Shown: positions 17,220 through 28,034, counted from the first letter of the stretch. The stretch: 42,043 bases of DNA from Alphaproteobacteria bacterium (GCA_016869435.1 VGEB01000014.1:1-42043), one strand, 5' to 3'. The notes: generated from the sequence alone by a model not told the origin. Numbers and translations: made by a program.

Positions 17220-17663
17220 TCATATCTCAAATTCGCCGCCCGCATCCGGCCTTTCTCCAAAACCGTGTTCGAGCGCACGGGCGTGGAGTTCGTCGAGCGT
17301 CACCTCGTCCAGTCGGCGAAGCGCCCGCTCTTCGGCCTCGGCGATGACCGGCTCCAACACCGCCGCGAGCAGCGGCGGCGCAATATCGGGCGCCTCCTCC
17401 TCTACGCGCAGGGCGACGCGGACGATCTCGCCGACCGAGAGGCGGCGTCTCTCGCGCGCCAGCGCGTAACCGCCTGCTGGTCCTCTGACGCTCTTGAGAA
17501 TCCCCGCCCGCACCAGAGCCTGCAAGATCGTCTCCAACCGCCGCGGCGGTAGACCGTGACGCGCGGCGAGTTGCTTCGAAGACACCGGCCGGCCGCGCGC
17601 GTGAAGCGCGACGTCGAGCGTCGCCATCAGCGCGAAACGGGCGGCTCGCGGCAGCAGTTTCAT
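17220..17663 (-). CDS. Rrf2 family transcriptional regulator without Cys cluster
   Basis: 147 residues with an Rrf2-type winged helix: [62 protein letters not shown]. The recognition helix and wing motif ([11 protein letters not shown]) are typical. The three cysteines that bind Fe-S in IscR and NsrR are absent: the whole protein has no cysteine. Its signal is therefore unknown and is probably not an Fe-S cluster. The ATG overlaps the dut stop by 4 bases (17660-17663), so it is likely the last gene of a coaBC-dut-rrf2 operon. Confidence 0.88.
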   Translation of the reverse strand: MKLLPRAARFALMATLDVALHARGRPVSSKQLAARHGLPPRRLETILQALVRAGILKSVRGPAGGYALARERRRLSVGEIVRVALRVEEEAPDIAPPLLAAVLEPVIAEAEERALRRLDEVTLDELHARALEHGFGERPDAGGEFEI

Positions 17664-18124
17664 CGCGCGCCTTCTCCGCCAAGTCCCGTCGAACCGAGGC
17701 CGCCGGCGCCGCGTTCCGTCGCATCGAGGTCGTCGACCTCGACCAGCGCGACATGCGTCACCGGCGCGATAACGAGCTGCGCAATGCGCATGCCGCGGAC
17801 GATTTCAAAGGCCTGCGCGCCGAGATTGATCAGGATGGCTTTGATCTCACCTCGATAATCGCTGTCGATAGTGCCTGGGGCGTTGAGCACGGTGACGCCA
17901 TGCTCGGCCGCAAGGCCGGAGCGTGGTCGAACCTGTCCCTCATAGCCTCGGGGCAACGCGATCGAGAGCCCTGTAGGGATGATATCCCGGGCGCCCGGCT
18001 CCAGCACCAGCTTTTGACCCGGCGCCAGCGCGGCGTAGAGATCGACGCCGGCCGCTCCTTCGCTCGCATAGGCTGGCGAGGGCAAGCCTGCGGCGTTCGG
18101 CAATTGGCGGATCGCGATTTTCAT
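17660..18124 (-). CDS. dut: dUTP diphosphatase
   Basis: 154 residues from the ATG at 18124. It hydrolyses dUTP to dUMP and pyrophosphate, supplying dTMP synthesis and keeping uracil out of DNA. All five trimeric dUTPase motifs are visible: [29 protein letters not shown] (containing the catalytic aspartate), RIAQLVI, and the glycine-rich C-terminal [10 protein letters not shown] that closes over the substrate. It overlaps coaBC by 4 bases upstream and the Rrf2 gene by 4 bases downstream, indicating tight translational coupling. Confidence 0.96.
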   Translation of the reverse strand: MKIAIRQLPNAAGLPSPAYASEGAAGVDLYAALAPGQKLVLEPGARDIIPTGLSIALPRGYEGQVRPRSGLAAEHGVTVLNAPGTIDSDYRGEIKAILINLGAQAFEIVRGMRIAQLVIAPVTHVALVEVDDLDATERGAGGLGSTGLGGEGAR

Positions 18125-19389
18125 GGCGTCCTCTCCTCGCCGATCATATGCGCGAGCCGGGCGATGAGCCGATCCGCGACATCCTCCTTGCGCAGCCGCG
18201 GCCAATCTTCGACGCCGGCGCGAGACACGAGATGCGCTTCATTGGTCGCGCCGCCGAAAACGCCTGACTCCTCGCCGACGTCATTGGCGATAATCAGATC
18301 GCATCCTTTTCGGGCGAGCTTCTCCTGCGCATGGCGAATGAGGTCATTCGTCTCCGCGGCGAAGCCGACGACCAGGCGTGGACGCTTCCGTCCCTGCGAG
18401 ACGCTCGCCAGAATGTCAGGATTTTCGACAAGCGACAGGACTGGCGCGCCGCTCCGGCCTTTCTTGATCTTGTCAGCCGCGGGCTCTGCGCGCCAATCGG
18501 CGACGGCGGCGGCGGCGATGAATATGTCCGCCGGCAGCGCCGCTTCCACGGCCGTCATCATGTCGCGTGCGCTCTTTATATGTACGACCTCGCAGCCGGG
18601 CGGATCGGAGAGCGCGACGGGCCCCGAAATCAGCGTCACGCGCGCCCCTGCCCGCGCCGCAGCCGCCGCGATGGCGTGGCCCTGCCGTCCGGACGAGCGG
18701 TTGGCGATGTAGCGGACCGGATCGATCGGCTCATAAGTGGGGCCGGACGTCACGACGACATGCAGTCCTTCGAGCGCGCCGCCGCGCTTCATGACGCCTT
18801 CGGGCGCCGGCAGTCGGGCGCCTTGCTTCAGCGCCGTCTCAATCGCTTCGGCGATCTCCAGTGGTTCGCTCATGCGCCCCGGCCCATATTCGCCGCAGGC
18901 CATTTCTCCGATGTTCGGACCGACGAACCAGGCCCCGTCGCCGTGCAGGGTCGCGACATTGCGCTGCGTCGCGGGGTGAAGCCACATCCGCACATTCATC
19001 GCCGGCGCGTAGAGAACGCGCTTGTCGGTCGCAAGCAGCAAGGTAGTGGCAAGATCGTCGCAAAGGCCGCGCGCCGCACGCGCGAGTATATGAGCCGTCG
19101 CCGGAGCGACGACGATGAGATCGGCGTCCCGCGACAGTTCGATATGGCCCATCTCCTGCTCGTCGGTCGCGGAGAACAGATCGTCGTAGACCTTTTCGTT
19201 GGCGAGGCTGACGAAGGCGAGCGGCGTCACGAATTCTTTGGCCGCCGCGGTCATGACCACCCGCACGCAGGCGCCCCGCTCGCGCAGGCGACGCACGAGA
19301 TCGAGCGACTTATAGGCGGCGATCCCCCCGCCGACGATCAGCAAGATGCGCTTAGCTTCGAGGCTTCGCGCATGACCCACGCCCGCCAC
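18121..19389 (-). CDS. coaBC: Bifunctional phosphopantothenoylcysteine decarboxylase/synthase
   Basis: 422 residues. The N-terminal flavoprotein domain (CoaC) decarboxylates 4'-phosphopantothenoylcysteine; the C-terminal domain (CoaB) makes it from phosphopantothenate and cysteine, in coenzyme A synthesis. CoaC features are [18 protein letters not shown] at the FMN site, the PAMNVRMW motif, and the catalytic cysteine in [16 protein letters not shown]. CoaB features are [25 protein letters not shown] and the DKIKKG lysine motif. The GTG at 19389 is the likely start; a second GTG at 19380 is possible. Confidence 0.95.
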   Translation of the reverse strand: MAGVGHARSLEAKRILLIVGGGIAAYKSLDLVRRLRERGACVRVVMTAAAKEFVTPLAFVSLANEKVYDDLFSATDEQEMGHIELSRDADLIVVAPATAHILARAARGLCDDLATTLLLATDKRVLYAPAMNVRMWLHPATQRNVATLHGDGAWFVGPNIGEMACGEYGPGRMSEPLEIAEAIETALKQGARLPAPEGVMKRGGALEGLHVVVTSGPTYEPIDPVRYIANRSSGRQGHAIAAAAARAGARVTLISGPVALSDPPGCEVVHIKSARDMMTAVEAALPADIFIAAAAVADWRAEPAADKIKKGRSGAPVLSLVENPDILASVSQGRKRPRLVVGFAAETNDLIRHAQEKLARKGCDLIIANDVGEESGVFGGATNEAHLVSRAGVEDWPRLRKEDVADRLIARLAHMIGEERTP

Positions 19390-19621
19390 TGAAAAACTCC
19401 GGTCGCCGCAGGCGGGAGAATACAGATTTTATGCGCGAGGCCAAACGACTTCGCCGTGCCGTTCGGATGTGGCTCGCGCCGCCTCCATGTCGCGGCCATG
19501 CGACTCGTCGTCGCGCACGCTTCGCCAGTAAGCCCGGCCGCCGACGACATTGAATTAGACCTTTCGCCAAGCGATGGTAGTGTGTGAGCTGAGGCCGCAT
19601 ATATCTGGTCGAAAGGAAAAG

Positions 19622-20170
19622 ATGCGCGCAATGCTGGTGAGCCTTGCCCCGCGTGTTCTCGCGCTCGCTCTGGTTTGGAGCGTCGTCGCAACGGCGTGCG
19701 CGGCGCGCTCGCCCCTGCCCTCCGCTCAGCCCGTCGTCGTCAGTCCCGACGCGACGACTTCCGCGCCGGCGGGAAAATTCGCCGTCCAAGGGCGCACGTT
19801 CATTCCGCTGCATTCGACGCTTCTCGGCCAAGGGGGCGTGACGCGGCTGAATTTCTCCGGCGCACTGTCGATTCACAACGCCTCGGCGACCAATGTTCTC
19901 GCCATTGAAAAGATCGAATACCGCAACGGCTCGGGTCAATTGATTGAAAGCTACCTCAACGATCCCCTCTACCTGAAGCCATACGCCTCGTTGCAGGTGC
20001 TGATCGCGCAAGACGACGTTCGCGGCGGAACGGGCGCCAGTTTTACGGTCGACTGGTCGACGGTTGAAGGGTCGGACGAACCCTTGATCGAAGCGATCAT
20101 GACGGCCTTCACCGGACCTCACAGCTACGCCATTCTCTCGCCGGGCCGCCGCGTCTTGCGACCGCAATGA
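19622..20170 (+). CDS. DUF3124 domain exported protein
   Basis: 182 residues from the ATG at 19622, which is preceded by an AAAGGAAAAG ribosome-binding site. A hydrophobic signal (5-25) ends at VVATAC with C26, possibly a lipoprotein cleavage site, though alanine at -3 is not ideal. The mature part is mainly beta-strand: FIPLHSTLLGQGG, FSGALSIHNASATNVLAIEKIEYRNGSGQLIESYLNDPLYLKPYASLQVLI, matching the DUF3124 pattern. The function is unknown. It sits directly upstream of recF, where dnaN often lies in related genomes. Confidence 0.72.
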   Translation: MRAMLVSLAPRVLALALVWSVVATACAARSPLPSAQPVVVSPDATTSAPAGKFAVQGRTFIPLHSTLLGQGGVTRLNFSGALSIHNASATNVLAIEKIEYRNGSGQLIESYLNDPLYLKPYASLQVLIAQDDVRGGTGASFTVDWSTVEGSDEPLIEAIMTAFTGPHSYAILSPGRRVLRPQ

Positions 20171-20213
20171 TCGCTCGCGCGCCCGCGCCGCATGGCTTAG
20201 ACGCGATAGCGTC

Positions 20214-21353
20214 ATGACCGCCGCCGCGATCAGGAGCGCGGCGCGCATCCGCCGCGTGACGCTCAACGATTTCCGTTCTTATGCGTCTCTCGACTGCCGC
20301 TTCGAGTCGGCGATGATCGCCCTCTTCGGTGAGAACGGCGCTGGCAAAACCAATCTGCTCGAAGCGCTGTCGCTGTTCTCGCCTGGCCGCGGGTTGCGCC
20401 GCGCGGAGCTCGCCGAATGCGCAAGGCGCGGAGGCGCTGGCGGCTTCGCCGTGTCGATCGAAGTCGAAATGGATGGCGCGGCGGCGCAGCTCGGCCATGG
20501 CCTGACGCCGTCAGGGGAGCGGCTTTTTCGCATCGATCGCGCGCCGGCGACGTCAGCGCGCGCCTTCGCCGATCATTTGCGGGCGCTCTGGCTCACGCCG
20601 GCGATGGATGGGCTGTTCTCCGGTCCGGCGGGCGAACGGCGGCGTTTTCTCGATCGGCTGGCGCTCGGCGTCGACGCCGAGCATGGCGCGCGCGCCAACC
20701 GGCTGGAGCGCGCGCTGCGCAACCGAAACCGGCTGCTCGAAGAAGGCGTGGCCGATCGCCGCTGGCTTGACGCCGCGGAGCGGGAAATCGCCGCGCTCGG
20801 CGTCGCCGTCGCCGCCGCGCGGCGCGAGACCGTTTCACGGCTTGCCGCCTTGATCGCCGCCGGACGCGACGACGCCTCGCCTTTCCCCTGGGCGGACGTT
20901 GAGATTGAAGGCGAGCTGGAGCAACGCCTCGCGCTTGAGCCCGCGCTTGCGGTTGAGGAGTGGTATCGTCGCGAACTCGCCGCTTCACGGTGCCGCGACG
21001 CCGCCGCAGGCCGCACGCTGATCGGACCGCAGGCAAGCGACCTTGCGGTCCGGCACGGTCCCAAAAATGAGGCGGCGCGCGCTTGTTCCACGGGCGAGCA
21101 GAAGGCGCTGCTGATGGGGCTGACGCTGGCGCATGCAAAACTGGTCGGCGCAATGACCGGACAGGCGCCGCTTGTCCTCCTCGACGAGGTCGCCGCCCAC
21201 TTCGACCCGAAGCGCCGCGAGGCGCTCTACGAGGAACTTCAGGCGCTTGGCGGACAGGTCTGGATGACGGGCGCCGACCCGGCGTTGTTCGATCCTTTGC
21301 GGGGGTGCGCCGAGCTTGCGCTGGTCACGCCTGGACGTGCAACGCTCGTTTGA
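20214..21353 (+). CDS. recF: DNA replication and repair protein RecF
   Basis: 379 residues of the SMC-like ABC ATPase RecF, which loads RecA at gaps through RecFOR. Walker A is GENGAGKT (39-46). The start is preceded by the RIRRVTLNDFRSYASLDC strand typical of RecF. The ABC signature region is CSTGEQKALLMGLTLAH and Walker B is PLVLLDEVAAHFD. The length is normal. gyrB follows about 220 bases downstream on the same strand; dnaN is absent from its usual place upstream. Confidence 0.95.
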   Translation: MTAAAIRSAARIRRVTLNDFRSYASLDCRFESAMIALFGENGAGKTNLLEALSLFSPGRGLRRAELAECARRGGAGGFAVSIEVEMDGAAAQLGHGLTPSGERLFRIDRAPATSARAFADHLRALWLTPAMDGLFSGPAGERRRFLDRLALGVDAEHGARANRLERALRNRNRLLEEGVADRRWLDAAEREIAALGVAVAAARRETVSRLAALIAAGRDDASPFPWADVEIEGELEQRLALEPALAVEEWYRRELAASRCRDAAAGRTLIGPQASDLAVRHGPKNEAARACSTGEQKALLMGLTLAHAKLVGAMTGQAPLVLLDEVAAHFDPKRREALYEELQALGGQVWMTGADPALFDPLRGCAELALVTPGRATLV

Positions 21354-21499
21354 TGGTCGCTCGTTCTCGCATCACAGGCGACGCCCGACACCCCGAGATT
21401 CGCCGCCGCCGCCGCGGCCGCGCGGATCGCGACGAAAGGCGCGTCGACCGCCTCCGCCTGTCCCCAGCGAAAAGCCCAATCATCAATTATTTCCGTGCA

Positions 21500-21505
21500 T
21501 TGACA
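21500..21505 (+). promoter_or_regulatory. Possible -35 element of gyrB
   Basis: A perfect TTGACA in the AT-richer end of the recF-gyrB gap. The matching -10 is ambiguous (AATTAT or ATTATC about 16-17 bases downstream), so only the -35 is marked. Confidence 0.35.
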
Positions 21506-21508
21506 TAG

Positions 21509-24019
<2,511 letters not shown>

Positions 24020-24078
24020 GACGGCCGTAGTCAACACACCCTCAGAAACGGATTTTGGGAACTTAAAGAGAATCAAAA

Positions 24079-24573
24079 TTGATTGAATCGTTTGGACTGC
24101 ATTGGCGAAAAGACTTGGTCTTTTGGGGACGGCAGAAGAATAGGGGATCATTGCTAGGAGCCGCCAGTCGAAGCATCCACGCGAGAGCGGTTGACTTTAG
24201 GGAACAGCGAGGAATTTACGCCCTATATGCTGACTATGAACTTGTTTACGTCGGTCAAACCGGCTCGGGAGATGACCGTCTCTTCACGCGATTGAGAATG
24301 CACAAATCTGACCACTTGTCCGAGCGATGGAATCGGTTTTCTTGGTTTGGCACACAATGGGTTACAGAGGCCGGCGCTTTGTCAAAGGATACGAAGGCCG
24401 TACAGGACTCGATTGTGAAATTTCTGAACGTTCTTGAGGCAGTTTCGATTGCTGTTGCGGAGCCTCGCCTTAACTTGCAGAGAGGCAAATGGAGTGACGC
24501 AACGCAATATTTTCAATACAAGGATAGTAGATTAAGTCAGCAAATCGACGATGAAGATGAGGAAGAGCCCTAG
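24079..24573 (+). CDS. GIY-YIG nuclease family protein, probably acquired
   Basis: 164 residues, starting with TTG at 24079 behind an AAAGAG-type ribosome-binding sequence. A GIY-YIG fold is clear: RGIYALYADYELVYVGQTG (44-62), arginines R67 and R71 on the following helix, H75, a candidate catalytic glutamate E120 in FLNVLEAVSIAVAEP, and N132 in RLNLQRGKW. The C-terminus is strongly acidic (IDDEDEEEP). No other nuclease or DNA-binding domain is attached, so the substrate is unknown. The gene is visibly more AT-rich than gyrB and its other neighbours, which suggests transfer. Its 3' end overlaps the start of the next small gene by 23 bases. Confidence 0.78.
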   Translation: MIESFGLHWRKDLVFWGRQKNRGSLLGAASRSIHARAVDFREQRGIYALYADYELVYVGQTGSGDDRLFTRLRMHKSDHLSERWNRFSWFGTQWVTEAGALSKDTKAVQDSIVKFLNVLEAVSIAVAEPRLNLQRGKWSDATQYFQYKDSRLSQQIDDEDEEEP

Positions 24574-24817
24574 GGCACGTGCTCGCGCGGCACTAGTGGC
24601 CTTTTCCATTTCCACGATGTCGTCCACCCACGCCGAAGTGCGCTTCGGCAAGAACGTCTTCATCGGCGGACATAGCGTCGCAAACCAAACCTTTAACTGC
24701 CAGCGCCGCGGCGAATATCACGTCTATGACGGCAAGCCCGCGCATCCCGGATGCGCGTGGCGCTCAAACAGCGATGGCTCGCGCACAAAGGTCTGCCATT
24801 TGCAGCGCAAACGATAA
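24551..24817 (+). CDS. Small secreted hypothetical protein
   Basis: 88 residues. A basic N-terminus (MKMRKSPRARAR) followed by AALVAFSIST and a THA cleavage region forms a signal peptide. The mature part, about 60 residues, reads EVRFGKNVFIGGHSVANQTFNC and then RGEYHVYDGKPAHPGCAWRS, with three cysteines and a basic tail. It resembles a small family I associate with Hyphomicrobiales, but I know no function for it. The start lies inside the end of the GIY-YIG gene in another frame, so either the nuclease gene inserted just upstream or the true start is an internal ATG (24617 region). Confidence 0.55.
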   Translation: MKMRKSPRARARAALVAFSISTMSSTHAEVRFGKNVFIGGHSVANQTFNCQRRGEYHVYDGKPAHPGCAWRSNSDGSRTKVCHLQRKR

Positions 24818-24871
24818 AGGTTGCACGCCGCCGTCGCGTCGAACGTCACGATTTCGACTTGCGCACTCCAA

Positions 24872-24922
24872 GGCCCTCATCCAGAGGAGCGCGCAACGCG
24901 CGCGCCTCGAAGGACGAGGGCC
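24872..24922. repeat. Hyphomicrobiales-type palindromic intergenic repeat, copy 1
   Basis: Outer arms GGCCCTC and GAGGGCC enclose AGGAGCGCGC and GCGCGCCTCGAAGGA halves. The pattern CCTCATnnnGAGGAG-variable GC arm-CTCGAAGGATGAGG is a dispersed repeat that I recognise from Rhizobiales chromosomes. Confidence 0.7.
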
Positions 24923-24954
24923 GCTTTCTGTGAACTTAGAAGTCCTGACGCCGC

Positions 24955-25007
24955 AGTCCTCGTGCTTCGAGACGGCGCCTTTCAGGCGCCTCCTCAGCAT
25001 GAGGACT
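24955..25007. repeat. Hyphomicrobiales-type palindromic intergenic repeat, copy 2
   Basis: A second copy in opposite orientation, with arms AGTCCTC and GAGGACT, inner GGCGCCT/AGGCGCC and the CTTCGAGAC half. It lies 32 bases from copy 1, just before the SHMT-family gene. Together they could form large hairpins ending transcription of the preceding genes. Confidence 0.7.
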
Positions 25008-25046
25008 GCTTGCGCGAAGTCGATTGAAAACCGATAACGTCACGCA

Positions 25047-26303
25047 ATGGCGCAAACCGACTCCTATTTCACCACCGGCCTCGACGCCGATCCTGAGCTC
25101 GCTTCGGCAATCGCCGGCGAGTTGCGGCGGCAGCAGAATGGCGTCGAGCTCATCGCCTCGGAAAACATCGTCTCGCGGTTGGTGCTCGAGGCGCAGGGGT
25201 CGATCCTCACCAATAAGACCGTCGAGGGCCTTCCTTACGCGCGCTATTATGGCGGCGCCGTATTCGCGGACGCCATCGAGGCGCTGGCGATCGAACGCGC
25301 GAAAAAGCTGTTCAACTGCGGCTTCGCCAATGTGCAGCCGCATTCCGGCTCCAACGCCAACGCCGCCGTCTTTCTCGGCATGTTGACGCTCGGCGATACG
25401 ATTCTCTCGATGAACGTCGCCGCCGGCGGCCATATCAGCCATGGCCATCCCGCGACGCTGACCGGGCGCGATTACCGAATCGTCTCTTACGGCGTCTCCC
25501 GCGAGACCGAACGCATCGATCTCGATGAAGTGCGCGATCTTGCGCGGCGCGAACGTCCACGCATGATGATCGCCGGCGGCTCCGCCTATCCGCGCGCCAT
25601 CGATTTCGCTTCTATGCGCGCCATCGCCGATGAGGTCGGCGCCTATCTACTCGTCGACATGGCGCATTTTGCCGGGCTTGTCGCGACCGGCCTTCATCCC
25701 GATCCCCTGCCCCATGCGCATGTGGTGACGACGACGACCTATAAGTCGCTGCGCGGCGCGCGCGGCGGCATGGCGCTGTGGAACGACGAAAGTTTGAGCA
25801 ATCGCATCAACGCCGGCATTTTTCCCGGCGTGCAGGGCTCGGTGCTGCTGCATGGCGTCGCGGGGAAGGCCGCCTGTCTCGGCGAGGCGCTGCGGCCGGC
25901 GTTCGCCGCCTATAATCGCGCGGTGATCGACAATGCGCAGGCGCTGGCGCACGCGCTTGCGAATATGGGCCTGCGCATCGTCACGGGCGGCACCGATACG
26001 GGCCTGATGCTCGTCGATCTCGACGCGCGCCGGCTCACCGGCGACGTCGCCGCCAAGGCGCTGGAGCGCGCCGGCCTCGCCGTCAACAAGAATATGATTC
26101 CTTTCGATACGCGCCCGCCCGAGGCGCCTTCAGGCCTGCGCCTGTCGAGCAACGCCGGCACGACGCGCGGCTTCGGCGCCGCCGAATTCGAAACGATCGC
26201 GCGATGGATCGACCGCGTGCTGAAAAATCCTGACGATGACGCAGTGATCGGCGCCGTCCGCAAAGACGTCGCCGCGCTATGCGCCAAACATCCGATCTAC
26301 TGA
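25047..26303 (+). CDS. Serine hydroxymethyltransferase-family enzyme, divergent
   Basis: 418 residues of the fold-type I PLP enzyme family of GlyA. Retained elements: ELIASEN with E39, RYYGG with Y67-Y68, GGHISHG with H129, VDMAHFAGL with D204 and H207, PLP lysine K233, TGGTD, and the carboxylate-binding arginine R365. Several normally fixed positions differ: the lysine motif is TTTTYK rather than TTTTHK; the segment before RYYGG is GLPYA instead of GYPGK; and the region after R365 is LSSNAGTTRG instead of the usual GTPA. It could be the main serine/glycine enzyme, or a paralogue acting on a different substrate such as 2-methylserine. A [2Fe-2S] protein gene follows after 7 bases. Confidence 0.8.
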   Translation: MAQTDSYFTTGLDADPELASAIAGELRRQQNGVELIASENIVSRLVLEAQGSILTNKTVEGLPYARYYGGAVFADAIEALAIERAKKLFNCGFANVQPHSGSNANAAVFLGMLTLGDTILSMNVAAGGHISHGHPATLTGRDYRIVSYGVSRETERIDLDEVRDLARRERPRMMIAGGSAYPRAIDFASMRAIADEVGAYLLVDMAHFAGLVATGLHPDPLPHAHVVTTTTYKSLRGARGGMALWNDESLSNRINAGIFPGVQGSVLLHGVAGKAACLGEALRPAFAAYNRAVIDNAQALAHALANMGLRIVTGGTDTGLMLVDLDARRLTGDVAAKALERAGLAVNKNMIPFDTRPPEAPSGLRLSSNAGTTRGFGAAEFETIARWIDRVLKNPDDDAVIGAVRKDVAALCAKHPIY

Positions 26304-26310
26304 GGCGGTC

Positions 26311-26619
26311 GTGAAGGCTCTTCCGGTGCGTCTTCTCGTCTGCGTCGGTCCGCGTTGCGACGCCGAGGGGAAAGGCCGCGCGCTGCTGGCGTCTGTCGAG
26401 ACGCGTTTTGCGCAAACCTTTCCGAATGAACTCGCTTCCGGAAGACTTTCGATCGCGACTCGCGACTGCCTGCGACTCTGCACGCGCGATCCCGTCGTTC
26501 GCTTCGAGCCGTCCGGCGACGCGCTGTCCAATCCCTCGCAGGACGAGCTCTTGCGTCTCGCGCGCGCCACTCTTGCCGAACAAGACTTGCGCAATTCCGA
26601 GGCTATGATGAGCAAATGA
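26311..26619 (+). CDS. Thioredoxin-like [2Fe-2S] ferredoxin domain protein
   Basis: 102 residues, GTG start 7 bases after the previous stop. Four cysteines are arranged C11-x4-C16 (CVGPRC) and C53-x3-C57 (CLRLC), the spacing of thioredoxin-fold [2Fe-2S] ferredoxins and the NuoE-like domain; DUF1636-type metal-binding proteins are similar. It probably carries a [2Fe-2S] cluster or binds a metal. Its partner is unknown, but the tight spacing suggests co-expression with the SHMT-family gene. Confidence 0.7.
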   Translation: MKALPVRLLVCVGPRCDAEGKGRALLASVETRFAQTFPNELASGRLSIATRDCLRLCTRDPVVRFEPSGDALSNPSQDELLRLARATLAEQDLRNSEAMMSK

Positions 26620-26708
26620 AAGAGATCAAAGCCGCTTTGCTTTTCGAAATGAACGGTTCTACGCTAAATTTTGGGCATAACCAGAACGAAAGGCGTGAAA
26701 GGAACAAC

Positions 26709-26954
26709 ATGCGTAGATTCATTCCGTTTTCGCTTCTCTTGGCGCTCGCCGCAACGCCGGCCGCGGCTCAGGGCACGACGCAGGAGCGCTCCGACTGCAT
26801 GGGCGACGCCTTCAGATTTTGTAGCTCCGACATTCCTGACGTCGACGAGATCGAGTCCTGTCTGCAGCAGAATATGGCGCGGCTGAGCCCCGCCTGCCGT
26901 CGCGAATTCGCCCCGGCGAACACCACCAAGCTGCGCCCGGAGCATTTCCAATAG
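26709..26954 (+). CDS. Small secreted Cys-rich repeat protein
   Basis: 81 residues from the ATG at 26709, which has GAAAGGA upstream. A signal peptide (MRRFIPFSLLLALAATPAAAQ) precedes a mature domain of about 60 residues with four cysteines in the pattern DCMGDAFRFCSSDIPDVDEI, then ESCLQQNMARLSPACRREF. This resembles the Cys-rich GLG1-type repeat that occurs as small periplasmic proteins in Hyphomicrobiales. Function unknown. A longer frame from 26616 overlaps the preceding stop, but it would bury the signal peptide. Confidence 0.65.
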   Translation: MRRFIPFSLLLALAATPAAAQGTTQERSDCMGDAFRFCSSDIPDVDEIESCLQQNMARLSPACRREFAPANTTKLRPEHFQ

Positions 26955-26961
26955 GCCTGTC

Positions 26962-26983
26962 AGGCGCGGCTCCGGCCGCGCCT
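26962..26983 (+). terminator. Hairpin after the Cys-rich protein gene
   Basis: AGGCGCGGC and GCCGCGCCT (9 bases each, perfect) flank a TCCG loop, starting 7 bases after the stop codon. No T-run follows, so termination may be Rho-assisted. Confidence 0.5.
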
Positions 26984-27290
26984 CAATCGCCGCAGCCCGC
27001 GCCGAATCGCATCGAGTTCTCTCGACCTGCCCTTGTTCCAAGTTTAAAGAGTGTCGAAATCGGCGCTTTAAACCGCCGATTTTTCAAGCGCCAATAGAGC
27101 GGCCGGCGCCCAAGCCTTTTTTTGGAGCCCGGCTCCCAAGGTTTTGCTAACCCTTACGGCTTGTTAACGCATCCCCACTATGCTTTGTTGTGCGCCGCAC
27201 TGCAGCCCCACAAATGGCGAAATTGCGGGCGATAGACCGGGCGTCGCAGCCAAAGCCGCCGCAGAGCGCCTGCCGACTCAAGGACAAATC
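26984..27290. other. Gene-free gap before the tol operon
   Basis: About 300 bases with two hairpins at its start and no convincing gene. A frame open from 27180 joins tolQ but lacks TolQ-like sequence before 27291. The stretch at 27140-27180 is relatively AT-rich (TTGCTAACC, GTTAACG) and is the likely tolQ promoter area, but I cannot fix -35 and -10 elements. Confidence 0.45.
27057..27084 (+). terminator. Second hairpin with T-run upstream of tolQ
   Basis: AAATCGGCG and CGCCGATTT form a 9-base stem with an 8-base loop, and the right arm runs into further T residues. It looks like an intrinsic terminator and may work in both directions. Confidence 0.6.
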
Positions 27291-28034
27291 ATGAATCCAG
27301 CCGAGATCGCCGCGAGCCCTCTCGCCGCTCCCGCCGCCGAAATCACGATCTGGACCATGTTCTGGGGCGCGCATATCGTCGTTAAAGCCGTCATGCTCGG
27401 GCTGCTCGCCGCCTCGGTATGGTGCTGGGCGATCATCATCGACAAGACGCTGCTCTTTGCCCGCATGCGCCGGTCCATGGACCGTTTCGAGGAAAACTTC
27501 TGGTCGGGCAATTCGCTCGAAGAGCTCTACAGCAAACTTTCCGAGCGGCCGCAGACCGGCGTGGCGACGCTTTTCGTCGCTGCGATGCGGGAATGGAAAC
27601 GCTCCTTCCAGTCGGGCGCCAGCGCCTCCTTCATGGGTCTGCAGGCGCGCATCGAAAAAGTGCTCGACGTCTCCATCGCGCGGGAGGTGGAGAAGCTTGA
27701 ATCCAACCTGCTGGTGCTCGCGACCGTCGCGTCGGCCGGCCCCTTCGTCGGCCTGTTCGGCACGGTGTGGGGCATCATGACGTCATTCCGTTCGATCGCG
27801 GCGTCAAAGAATACGTCGCTCGCCGTCGTCGCGCCCGGCATCGCCGAGGCGCTGCTTGCGACGGCCATCGGCCTTTTCGCCGCCATCCCTGCGCTCATCG
27901 CCTACAACAAGATGCAGGGCGACGTCGCCAAGGCGCAGGCGCGCATGGAAAGCTTCGCCGACGAGTTCTCCGCGATCCTGTCGCGACAGATCGACCAGCA
28001 CGCGGCCTCGTCGAACCGCGACCGCGCGGCGTAA
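27291..28034 (+). CDS. tolQ: Tol-Pal system proton channel subunit TolQ
   Basis: 247 residues from the ATG at 27291 (MNPAEIAASP). Three membrane helices are visible: one near the N-terminus (about 25-50) and two after the cytoplasmic loop, within LLVLATVASAGPFVGLFGTVWGIMTSF and APGIAEALLATAIGLFAAIPALIAYNKMQ. These are the MotA/TolQ/ExbB signature helices that, with TolR, form the proton-driven motor for outer-membrane constriction at division. tolR follows after 9 bases. Confidence 0.96.
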   Translation: MNPAEIAASPLAAPAAEITIWTMFWGAHIVVKAVMLGLLAASVWCWAIIIDKTLLFARMRRSMDRFEENFWSGNSLEELYSKLSERPQTGVATLFVAAMREWKRSFQSGASASFMGLQARIEKVLDVSIAREVEKLESNLLVLATVASAGPFVGLFGTVWGIMTSFRSIAASKNTSLAVVAPGIAEALLATAIGLFAAIPALIAYNKMQGDVAKAQARMESFADEFSAILSRQIDQHAASSNRDRAA

